Shown here: piece after piece, positions 1 through 4,931 of the stretch
Layout of the letters: every line of letters starts with the position of its first letter
Position numbering within the stretch: position 1 is the stretch's first letter
Assembly (NCBI GenBank): GCA_016867655.1
Contig: VGJA01000031.1
Span: forward strand, 1-8,979
Direction: 5' to 3'
DNA from: Candidatus Altarchaeales archaeon
GTDB lineage: Archaea > Altiarchaeota > Altiarchaeia > IMC4 > SCGC-AAA252-I15
DNA length: 8,979 bases
Made by a program: the position numbers and the translations under genes
Notes under the pieces: model-generated
What the model was told of the DNA's origin: nothing
Databases searched by the model: none
The model's input: only the letters and a program-made list of their open reading frames with translations

Positions 1-816
1 GGCTTGAAGGTTGTCGGCGGTAAGGGCAGTAAAAGCAGGCAGACTCAGGAAGAGTTGGTGAAAGTCGGGGATGAGTATTCGTTCAGCGAAAAGAGAATAG
101 AGGACTTGAGGTATTCAAGCAGGATGACTGCCAAAGTGGACAACACTGCAATACAAGCCGGCTACCAGCTTTACCACCACTGCATGTTCGTTTCTGAAAA
201 AGGCGGTTGGGCTGTAGTGCAACAGGGCATGAATGCTGAAAACAAGATGGCCCGCAGATACCACTGGCTGAGCGAAAATGTGGTGGATTTTGTGGAAGAA
301 CCACATCAGGCAATAGTCTGCGATGCAAGACATGAAAAAGTGCTGGATTTGACTTCAAAACAAAGCGGTGAATGCAAGAAGACTATTGTTGAACTGGCGA
401 AAGAAAGTCCACAACAGACCAGAAGGCTGTTTGACTATCTGTCCAGCAAACAAAAAACTCTTTCAAGCTGGGACCAGGAGTGCGAATACCGTATTCCCCG
501 AAGAATGGACTGGAATGCTGTAGAAAGGGCTTACAACCTGCAGCCACAGAACTTTGAAGGCCTCCTCTCAGTGGAAGGCGTAGGCCCCGCAACAGTAAGA
601 GGCCTGGCATTAATCTCGCAGTTGATTTACGGCCAAGAGCCAAGCTGGAAAGACCCTGTGAAATACAGCTTCGCCTTCGGGGGAAAAGACGGAGTCCCGT
701 TTCCAGTCAAAAGAAGGGAATACGACCAGGCCATAGAAATACTAAAAGATGCAGTCAGACAATCAAAGCTGGGCGACTTTGAAAAAATAAAGGCAATAAA
801 AAGACTAAGCACGTAG
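1..816 (+). CDS. DUF763 family protein, 5' end outside the window
   Basis: The frame is open from the first base, so the N-terminus lies upstream; the TTG at position 4 is not a real start because family motifs already surround it. Numbering residues from position 4, the visible DUF763 hallmarks are YQLYHH (54-59), WAVVQQGMN (69-77), RRYHWLS (84-90) and YSFAFGGKDGVPFPV (221-235). A helix-hairpin-helix-like stretch, VEGVGPATVRGLALI (190-204), sits before the last block. HhH motifs usually contact the DNA or RNA backbone without sequence specificity, so a nucleic-acid role is plausible, but the family has no established biochemical function that I know of. The frame ends at TAG (814-816) and converges on the minus-strand Cys-rich gene with a 74-base gap. 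About a quarter to a third of the protein is probably missing, judging from the family's usual length. Family assignment is from recalled motifs. Confidence 0.88.
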   Translation, partial: GLKVVGGKGSKSRQTQEELVKVGDEYSFSEKRIEDLRYSSRMTAKVDNTAIQAGYQLYHHCMFVSEKGGWAVVQQGMNAENKMARRYHWLSENVVDFVEEPHQAIVCDARHEKVLDLTSKQSGECKKTIVELAKESPQQTRRLFDYLSSKQKTLSSWDQECEYRIPRRMDWNAVERAYNLQPQNFEGLLSVEGVGPATVRGLALISQLIYGQEPSWKDPVKYSFAFGGKDGVPFPVKRREYDQAIEILKDAVRQSKLGDFEKIKAIKRLST

Positions 817-890
817 AGAATTGTGCAGAAGTCCCCTATCACTCCATCATTTGACTTTCAATAACAGCAATCTATACTCACAACTCTCAT

Positions 891-1028
891 CTAGTCAAAC
901 TTTGCAGCCATTTCTTTGGCTTTTTTGTAGGTGCAGTCTTCTTTGTGGAAAAAGTTGCAGTATTTGCAGCAGCCGCCAAGGTTTTCGTCGCAGTATCGGT
1001 AGTCTTGGCAGTGGGAACAGCACTTCAT
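891..1028 (-). CDS. 45-residue cysteine-rich microprotein behind ftsZ
   Basis: The minus strand reads ATG at 1028 to TAG at 893-891 and encodes 45 residues with eight cysteines: C3, C4, C7, C13, C20, C21, C24 and C32. The pattern is a near-duplication, CC-x2-C-x5-C followed by CC-x2-C-x7-C, with one His near each block (H6, H28); a Lys-rich tail follows. This looks like two metal-binding knuckles, or two half-sites of one, probably for zinc or an iron-sulfur centre; that is inference. It starts 46 bases after the ftsZ stop on the same strand, with no T-tract or TATA box between them, so it is probably the second gene of the ftsZ transcript. The start is set by the only ATG in the frame; upstream the frame stays open without a good start to a stop that overlaps the end of ftsZ. 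No strong ribosome site is visible. I do not recognise the family. Confidence 0.7.
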   Translation of the reverse strand: MKCCSHCQDYRYCDENLGGCCKYCNFFHKEDCTYKKAKEMAAKFD

Positions 1029-1074
1029 CTTCCAAAACAGTTTCCAGTCTTCGGTCTTCAGTTTAGGTGGGGGC

Positions 1075-2157
1075 TTAGATTGACTTTATGTCAAGCTTGT
1101 CTATGTCGGTTGTGTAGACAAATCCAGCCCCCGGGTCCCGGGTTCCGCCCAAAACATGCGGAGACTTGACTCCAGTGACAATGCTTATGACTTCAAGCCT
1201 GCCTTCCAATCTTGGGTTGATTCTGGCGCCCCAGGTTACTGCAGCCCTTGGGTCAAGCGCCTGGGTCAGCAAGTCGCCAACACGGTTGGCATCTCCAATG
1301 GTCAAGTCCGGGCCTCCGGTGATGTGCACCAAAGCGCCCTTAGCTCCGGCGTAGTCAACGTCCAAAAGCGGGTGGCTTAAAGTGCTCTTCACAGCCAATT
1401 CGACTTTGTCCGGGCCGTCTCCGTCGCCGACGCTTATCACAGAAACGCTTCCTCCACCCAAAACAGCCTTGATGTCTGCGAAATCCAGGTTAATCAAGCT
1501 GGGCTCCATGATTGTGTCTGTAATGCCCTTGACTGCTCTAGCCACAACTTCGTCTGCAACCAAAAAGGCTTTGTCTATTGGAAGATTGGGAACATATTCA
1601 ACCAGCTTGTTGTTGTCTATTACTATCACTGTATCAGACATGCTCCTCAGCTTTTGTATTCCTTCTCTGGCTTTGTTCAGTCTGGCTCTCTCAAGCTGGA
1701 AGGGGAATGTCACAATTGAAACGACTATTGCTCCAAGGTCTTTAGCTATCTCAGCAACGACTGGCCCGGCTCCGGTTCCGGTTCCACCCCCCATGCCGGC
1801 GCATAAGAAAAGAAGGTGTGTTCCGGCCAACACGTTGGCTATGTCATGCCTGCTTTGGTCTGCAGACTTCTCCCCGATTTCCGGAGTTCCGCCGGCCCCA
1901 AGGCCTCGAGTCAATTTAGCGCCAATCAAAACTTTGGTTATGCTTGACTCCAGTTTCGTCAAGTCTTGCTTGTCTGTGTTGAATGCAACAAGGTCTGCCC
2001 CGGAAACGCCGATTCTCGCAAGTCTGTTTACGGTGTTTCCGCCGCCTCCGCCAACACCAGCGACCACAATGCGCAGTCTTTCAGCGTCCACTATGTTTCC
2101 ATACATCTTTTCTTCAATTCCTGAAAACCTTACAGCGTCTTTAGCAATAGATTCCAT
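1075..2157 (-). CDS. ftsZ: Cell division GTPase FtsZ (archaeal type)
   Basis: Tubulin-fold GTPase that polymerises into the cytokinetic ring at midcell. Numbering from the ATG at 2157 (360 residues), the nucleotide pocket is seen as GVGGGGGNTVNRL (34-46) and the tubulin signature GGGTGTG (123-129). The TFPFQLERAR stretch (150-159) follows. The T7 loop NLDFAD (223-228) supplies the catalytic acids completed across the subunit interface. The C-terminal domain contains HPLLDVDYAGAKGALVHITGG. The tail is short and ends KLDIKSI, like the brief conserved C-terminal peptide of archaeal FtsZ, without a long disordered linker. An in-frame TTG at 2163 is rejected as start because GAGGT (2168-2164) lies 6 bases before the ATG but immediately before the TTG. 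Length is normal, with no lesion. I cannot say whether it is the FtsZ1 or FtsZ2 paralogue. It is transcribed away from tyrA, with a Cys-rich microprotein gene behind it. Confidence 0.97.
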   Translation of the reverse strand: MESIAKDAVRFSGIEEKMYGNIVDAERLRIVVAGVGGGGGNTVNRLARIGVSGADLVAFNTDKQDLTKLESSITKVLIGAKLTRGLGAGGTPEIGEKSADQSRHDIANVLAGTHLLFLCAGMGGGTGTGAGPVVAEIAKDLGAIVVSIVTFPFQLERARLNKAREGIQKLRSMSDTVIVIDNNKLVEYVPNLPIDKAFLVADEVVARAVKGITDTIMEPSLINLDFADIKAVLGGGSVSVISVGDGDGPDKVELAVKSTLSHPLLDVDYAGAKGALVHITGGPDLTIGDANRVGDLLTQALDPRAAVTWGARINPRLEGRLEVISIVTGVKSPHVLGGTRDPGAGFVYTTDIDKLDIKSI

Positions 2158-2163
2158 AGACAA

Positions 2164-2168
2164 ACCTC
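2164..2168 (-). promoter_or_regulatory. Ribosome binding site of ftsZ
   Basis: Minus strand GAGGT, 6 bases before the ATG at 2157. It decides the ftsZ start against the in-frame TTG at 2163, which would leave no spacing. Confidence 0.75.
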
Positions 2169-2193
2169 TTTAGAATTTTGATATATGAAATAC

Positions 2194-2206
2194 TATATAT
2201 ATTTCG
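2194..2206 (-). promoter_or_regulatory. TATA box and BRE-like element of ftsZ
   Basis: On the minus strand TATATATA (2201 to 2194) is preceded by CGAAA (2206-2202), an A-rich element like the archaeal TFB recognition element. Transcription would start about 27-30 bases after the first T, near 2171-2174. That gives a leader of roughly 14-17 bases, just long enough to hold the GAGGT ribosome site. A second candidate TATA lies in the palindrome GTTTATAAAC at 2209-2218. Confidence 0.65.
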
Positions 2207-2208
2207 GT

Positions 2209-2218
2209 GTTTATAAAC
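2209..2218. promoter_or_regulatory. Palindromic TATA-like element GTTTATAAAC
   Basis: A perfect 10-base palindrome containing TTTATAAA, between the ftsZ promoter and the repeat array. Read rightwards it would start a transcript near 2237-2240, at the left edge of the array; read leftwards it would be a second ftsZ promoter. It may be only a chance A/T-rich palindrome. Confidence 0.3.
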
Positions 2219-2231
2219 CTTTCAACAAGGT

Positions 2232-2443
2232 GAAATCGGCGCATTGAAGGCCTATATTAATGCATTCCTGTTTTAGAGTCGGGTAAAATCGGCGTATTGT
2301 ACGCTTGGATTAATGCATGCTTGTTTTAAAGTCTGGCGAAATCGGCGCATTGAAGGCCACATTTTATGCACTCTTGTTTTAAAGTTCAGTGTGACCAAAG
2401 CGTTGAGGGCCTGGACTACTGTATGCTTGTTTTTTTCCCTCTA
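2232..2443. repeat. Four tandem copies of a 53-base unit
   Basis: Copies begin at 2232, 2285, 2338 and 2391 with an exact period of 53 bases. Copies 1 and 3 share their first 21 bases (starting GAAATCGGCGCATTGAAGG). By hand count copies 1-2 match at about 41 of 53 positions and copies 1-3 at about 42 of 53; copy 4 is clearly decayed but keeps the spacing and blocks such as GCTTGTTTT. Two blocks are best kept: ATCGGCG-ATTG on the left and ATGCA-(4)-TGTTTTARAGT on the right. In copy 1 GCATT can pair with AATGC across a short loop; copy 2 keeps this with one G-T pair, copy 3 keeps four pairs, and copy 4 has an AAGCG/TGCTT alternative. Each of the first three copies carries TTTTARA, a weak TATA-like string. 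A period not divisible by three argues against coding. Confidence 0.85.
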
Positions 2444-2449
2444 TGTCCC

Positions 2450-2457
2450 TATATATA
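2450..2457. promoter_or_regulatory. TATATATA box just before tyrA, of uncertain use
   Basis: A clear TATATATA ends only 8 bases before the tyrA ATG. In archaea transcription starts about 25 bases beyond such a box, which here falls inside the coding region, so it does not fit the tyrA start. It could work leftwards, since the sequence is palindromic, or be unused. Confidence 0.35.
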
Positions 2458-2465
2458 GTCGAAAA

Positions 2466-3788
2466 ATGGCTTTGAAGGCTTCGATAGTAGGCGGTTACGG
2501 CGGCATGGGCCGGATTTTCGCAAAGTTCTTCAAAAACGAGGGTTTTGAAGTCTGCATTTCAGGCCCGACTGAAAGCAAGGGAGTGAAAGCGGCTGAAGAA
2601 CTGGGTGTAGAATACATCAGGGACAATGTGAAGGCTGTTGAGAATGCAGACGTTGTGTTGGTTACCGTTCCAATTGAAGTTACTGTGAGTGTTATCAGGG
2701 AAGTTGGCCCGCACATCAAGGATGGCGCGTTATTCTTGGATGATACTTCGGTCAAAACACAGGCTTGCAGGGCGATGGAAAAGTTTTCTGGAAGGAATGT
2801 TGAAGTCGTCGGCACTCATCCTGTGTTCGGGCCTAGAGTCAGCGGCATAGACGGCCAGACTTTTGTGCTGACTCCTGTGAGAGGGAAAAAATGGCTGGGC
2901 TGGCTTCAGGAAAAACTTGAGAAGCACAAGGCTAAAATAGTAATTTCAACTCCGGAGGAGCATGACCGAATCATGGCTGTGGTCCAGGGGCTGACTCATT
3001 TCACTTACATTTCAACAGGCAAAACACTTCAGGAATTGGGGATTGACGTCAAGAGGTCTAGGCAGTTTTCCTCTCCGATTTATGAGCTTATGCTGGACAT
3101 GATAGGTCGGATTATTGGCCAGGATCCTAGACTGTATGCTGAAATACAGATGCAGAATCCTGAAGTCCTTAAGGTCCACAAGGCTTTCATAAGGACTGCA
3201 AGCAAGCTCAGCAGTATTGTAAAAGAAAAAAATGAAAAAGAGTTTGTCGAGCTTATGGTGGAGTCTGCAAGACACTTCGGCGACGTGGACCGTGCTATGG
3301 GAAGGAGCGACAAGGCGATATTCTCTTTGGTTTCAGAGTTAGATAGATTGAAGAATTCCATAGGGCAGGAACTGTGCCTGAAGCACATCTACTCCGGGAA
3401 GATTCATCTAGGCATAGTCAAGTCTGTAAGCCCTGACGAAGTTGTTCTCGAGGATAATGGAAAGGAGTTCACATTGAAGCTGTCTAACATACAAATCATG
3501 CGGAATAGCGAGAGAATCAAATTCAAGGCAGAGCGTTTTGGCAGCACTTCAAGGGACTTTTCAGTTGTATTGGAGGAGAAGGCTGACGAAGACTTCCTTT
3601 CAGACTTGCTTGCTAAAACAAATGAGAATATTCTGGCCGTGAAAGTCAAGGACGTTTACAAGGGCGAGAAGCTCGGCAAAGGAAAGAAGAGCGTCTGCTT
3701 TACAGTCGAATTGATTAACCAGGATTCTAAGAACACGGAAAAATCTATTGCTGAATTCTTTGAAAAGATTGGCGGGACTTTAAGATGA
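2466..3788 (+). CDS. tyrA: Prephenate dehydrogenase, archaeal long form
   Basis: NAD(P)-dependent oxidative decarboxylation of prephenate (or arogenate) in tyrosine synthesis, in the cytosol. The 440-residue protein opens with a Rossmann strand and GGYGGMG (9-15), the variant glycine motif of TyrA. DDTSVKT (92-98), HPVFGP with the expected catalytic His118 (118-123), and GLTHF with His178 (175-179) follow, then RSRQFSSP (197-204) and QDPRLYAEIQ (219-228) of the helical dimerisation domain. From about 305 onward there is an extra 130-residue C-terminal region with alternating beta strands and helices. This matches the long archaeal TyrA of roughly 440 residues, where the extension is thought to be a ferredoxin-like, possibly regulatory, domain. 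The ATG at 2466 is chosen because it starts just before the Rossmann strand; the open frame reaching back to 2313 is repeat sequence. No ribosome site precedes it. The stop overlaps the next gene by ATGA. Confidence 0.93.
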   Translation: MALKASIVGGYGGMGRIFAKFFKNEGFEVCISGPTESKGVKAAEELGVEYIRDNVKAVENADVVLVTVPIEVTVSVIREVGPHIKDGALFLDDTSVKTQACRAMEKFSGRNVEVVGTHPVFGPRVSGIDGQTFVLTPVRGKKWLGWLQEKLEKHKAKIVISTPEEHDRIMAVVQGLTHFTYISTGKTLQELGIDVKRSRQFSSPIYELMLDMIGRIIGQDPRLYAEIQMQNPEVLKVHKAFIRTASKLSSIVKEKNEKEFVELMVESARHFGDVDRAMGRSDKAIFSLVSELDRLKNSIGQELCLKHIYSGKIHLGIVKSVSPDEVVLEDNGKEFTLKLSNIQIMRNSERIKFKAERFGSTSRDFSVVLEEKADEDFLSDLLAKTNENILAVKVKDVYKGEKLGKGKKSVCFTVELINQDSKNTEKSIAEFFEKIGGTLR

Positions 3789-4276
3789 AAAAGGTTGTTG
3801 GAGTCATAGGCAGCGACGGCCCTATTTCAAGCGAGATTGCAGGCATGGCTGAAAAGATTGGAAGCGAGATAGCTAGAAAAGGTTTTGTCTTGTTGTGCGG
3901 CGGCCGCGGCGGAGTCATGGAAGCAGCCTGCAGGGGCTGTAAAAATAATGGCGGGCTTACTGTCGGCATACTACCCTCACTGGACAAAATGCAGGCAAAC
4001 AAGCATGTAGACATTGCAATTCCAACATCCTTAGGTTATGCCAGAAATGCAATAGTTGCCTCAGCGCCAGACATCTTAATATCGATATACGGCAGTGCCG
4101 GCACTCTGGCTGAAATCGCAATGGCCTTAAACTACAAAAAACCAGTCGTAATCGTGGAGTCTTCTGGAGGCATTTCAGAGGAAATCAAAAAACTGAAACT
4201 AAACGGCGAATACACACAGCTGATACACTACTCCACACCAGAAAAAGCAGTCGAAACTGCGGCAAAACTGATTTAG
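3785..4276 (+). CDS. LOG-like Rossmann-fold protein, TIGR00725 type
   Basis: This 163-residue protein belongs to the SLOG/LOG superfamily, formerly annotated as lysine decarboxylase-like or DprA-related. Seen in the sequence are an N-terminal strand VVGVIGS (4-10), the first nucleotide-binding loop GGRGGVMEAA (39-48), an RN pair (87-88), and GSAGTLAE (103-110) where LOG enzymes have PGGxGTxxE. The loop keeps GTxxE but has lost the leading PGG, as in many TIGR00725 members. So cytokinin-type phosphoribohydrolase activity should not be assumed; binding of a nucleotide or nucleotide-like ligand is the safe inference. Its ATG lies inside the last codons of tyrA (ATGA overlap), so translation is coupled and the two are probably co-expressed. 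A functional link to aromatic synthesis is not established. The length is normal. Confidence 0.85.
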   Translation: MKKVVGVIGSDGPISSEIAGMAEKIGSEIARKGFVLLCGGRGGVMEAACRGCKNNGGLTVGILPSLDKMQANKHVDIAIPTSLGYARNAIVASAPDILISIYGSAGTLAEIAMALNYKKPVVIVESSGGISEEIKKLKLNGEYTQLIHYSTPEKAVETAAKLI

Positions 4277-4311
4277 CAAACAACCTCTCTTAGGCGGGAG
4301 ATATTGCACAA

Positions 4312-4319
4312 TTATATAC
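4312..4319 (+). promoter_or_regulatory. TATA box upstream of the small ORF and zinc-ribbon gene
   Basis: TTATATAC lies 26 bases from its first base to the ATG at 4338, which fits a leaderless transcript beginning at or next to that ATG. The gene before it ends at 4276, so this starts a new unit. Confidence 0.5.
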
Positions 4320-4337
4320 AAAAAGAAGAAACACAAG

Positions 4338-4433
4338 ATGTTGATAATAACCTGCTGGGAAAGCAGTCAAACAGACATCAACGAATACAGGAACGAGTTG
4401 AGGAGGAGTAAAAGAGGTGAGAAAAGTGGATGA
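4338..4433 (+). CDS. Possible 31-residue ORF overlapping the zinc-ribbon gene
   Basis: ATG at 4338 to TGA at 4431-4433 encodes 31 residues beginning MLIITCWESSQTD and ending in a basic RRSKRGEKSG tail. Support is contextual. A TATA box (4312-4319) is placed for a leaderless start at this ATG, and the ORF overlaps the next start (GTG 4426) by 8 bases, as expected for coupled genes. The next gene's ribosome site lies inside this ORF. It is not recognisable as any family and is short enough to occur by chance. Alternatives are a leader peptide, the remnant of a degraded partner gene, or simply a 5' untranslated region. Confidence 0.4.
   Translation: MLIITCWESSQTDINEYRNELRRSKRGEKSG
4414..4420 (+). 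promoter_or_regulatory. Ribosome binding site of the zinc-ribbon/AbrB gene
   Basis: GAGGTGA, a long match to the archaeal 16S tail, lies 5 bases before GTG 4426. It favours that start over the upstream in-frame GTG at 4417, which would sit inside the site. A weaker GGAGG at about 4402-4406 could serve the 4417 start. Confidence 0.6.
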
Positions 4434-4767
4434 GGAATGTTTTTGCGGGGCTAAAGCGCGCAGGATAAAGACGCAGCTCGAGCTCTATGACGGAAATGTT
4501 GTGATAAACGACGTGGATGCGTTATACTGTCCCAAGTGCAATCAAGAGCTTTTGACGACAAAGGATGTGAAGAAGGCCAGAGAGAAGCTTAAAGAAATCT
4601 TGCCCGGATTCCAGGCTTTCAGCATACGCAAGAAGATAACGAAAGTCGGCAACAGCCTCACAATCCCCTTGGCCAAAGAACTGATAGAATACATGGGCTT
4701 AAAGAAGGGCGAGGAAGTCAGAATAATACTGAAAAACCGAAACAGGCTGATAGTGGACGTGGCTTGA
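4426..4767 (+). CDS. Zinc-ribbon (YgiT-like) plus AbrB/MazE-type DNA-binding protein
   Basis: A 113-residue two-domain protein if started at GTG 4426; GTG 4417 would add three residues. The N-terminal ribbon has C5-x-C7-G and, 28 residues later, YCPKC (C35, C38), followed by LLTTKDVKKAREKL. This is the layout of the YgiT/MqsA-type zinc finger, though the first knuckle here is CxC instead of the common CxxC. A linker (about 50-66) leads to a SpoVT/AbrB swapped-hairpin domain: ITKVGNSLTIPLAKEL (71-86), LKKGEEVRI (92-100) and a closing beta strand NRLIVDV. AbrB/MazE domains bind operator DNA as dimers, and both halves are common in antitoxins, so a DNA-binding antitoxin-like repressor is the likely role. 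No recognisable toxin gene lies beside it; only the 31-residue ORF upstream overlaps it. A non-toxin-related metal- or redox-responsive regulator is the alternative. Confidence 0.8.
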   Translation: MDEECFCGAKARRIKTQLELYDGNVVINDVDALYCPKCNQELLTTKDVKKAREKLKEILPGFQAFSIRKKITKVGNSLTIPLAKELIEYMGLKKGEEVRIILKNRNRLIVDVA

Positions 4768-4773
4768 GGACAA

Positions 4774-4781
4774 TTTTTTAA
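4774..4781 (+). promoter_or_regulatory. TATA-like box of the microprotein-permease operon
   Basis: TTTTTTAA sits 7 bases after the previous stop. A start 27-30 bases on, near 4801-4804, would give a leader of only 5-8 bases before ATG 4809. No ribosome site precedes that ATG, so leaderless or near-leaderless translation fits. Confidence 0.45.
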
Positions 4782-4808
4782 GTCTTGTGTTGCATAACTT
4801 ACTCTAAA

Positions 4809-4931
4809 ATGGCTAAAGAAGAAAAGAAGGGTTTTTTGTCCAAGCTTTTGGACAGTTTGGACAAGAAGTTTGAAGCTAAGGCGAAGTCTAAAAAGTGCGG
4901 TTGCTGTTGTTCAAAGGAATGCAGTGAGTGA
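4809..4931 (+). CDS. 40-residue Lys-rich microprotein with a CGCCC cysteine cluster
   Basis: ATG 4809 to TGA 4929-4931 encodes 40 residues. Residues 2-29 are lysine-rich and strongly helical, with an amphipathic core FLSKLLDSLDKKFEAKA (9-25). The end is a compact cluster KKCGCCCSKEC with five cysteines (C30, C32, C33, C34, C38). Cysteine density like this usually means soft-metal or metalloid binding, or thiol chemistry; that is inference. Its stop overlaps the GTG start of the permease by four bases (GTGA), so the two are translationally coupled, and a TATA-like box stands 35 bases upstream. That makes it very likely a real gene and a partner of the permease, perhaps delivering or sensing the transported ion at the membrane. 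Small Cys-rich putative metal-binding proteins are known in prokaryotes, but I do not recognise this family. Confidence 0.75.
   Translation: MAKEEKKGFLSKLLDSLDKKFEAKAKSKKCGCCCSKECSE

Larger units (their letters stand above)
2158..2465. other. Divergent intergenic region between ftsZ and tyrA
   Basis: This 308-base stretch has no convincing protein gene. From left to right it holds the ftsZ ribosome site and promoter (2164-2206), a 10-base palindromic TATA-like sequence GTTTATAAAC (2209-2218) that could serve either strand, and the 53-base tandem array (2232-2443). A T-run follows at 2429-2436, then TATATATA (2450-2457) just before tyrA. An open frame from 2313 runs into tyrA but is an artefact of the repeats. 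This is unusually long for such a compact window. Confidence 0.8.

Noticed and set aside
817..890. Additional small gene or shared terminator in the convergent gap
   Set aside because: No open frame longer than about ten codons and no convincing hairpin or T-tract was found on either strand.
945..1169. Plus-strand hydrophobic frame rich in Ala and Val, like a membrane segment
   Set aside because: It is exactly the reverse complement of the Cys-rich gene: TGC (Cys) codons read GCA (Ala) on the other strand. The overlap with ftsZ and the odd composition make it a mirror artefact.
1382..2173. 263-residue open frame on the plus strand opposite ftsZ
   Set aside because: It is antisense to highly conserved ftsZ codons, has low-complexity Ser/Thr/Pro composition and matches no family; it is a shadow of ftsZ.
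2232..2443. CRISPR array, suggested by regular spacing and a GTTTTAGAG-like string
   Set aside because: The period of 53 is similar to some arrays, but there is no split into invariant repeat and unrelated spacer: copies resemble each other across nearly the whole unit. No cas gene is present.
2260..2456. Short repeated frames starting M-H-(S/A)-C-F-(K/R)-V in three repeat copies
   Set aside because: The likeness follows from the DNA repeat. The frames end or diverge at different points and the 53-base period does not keep frame, so no repeated peptide is being maintained.
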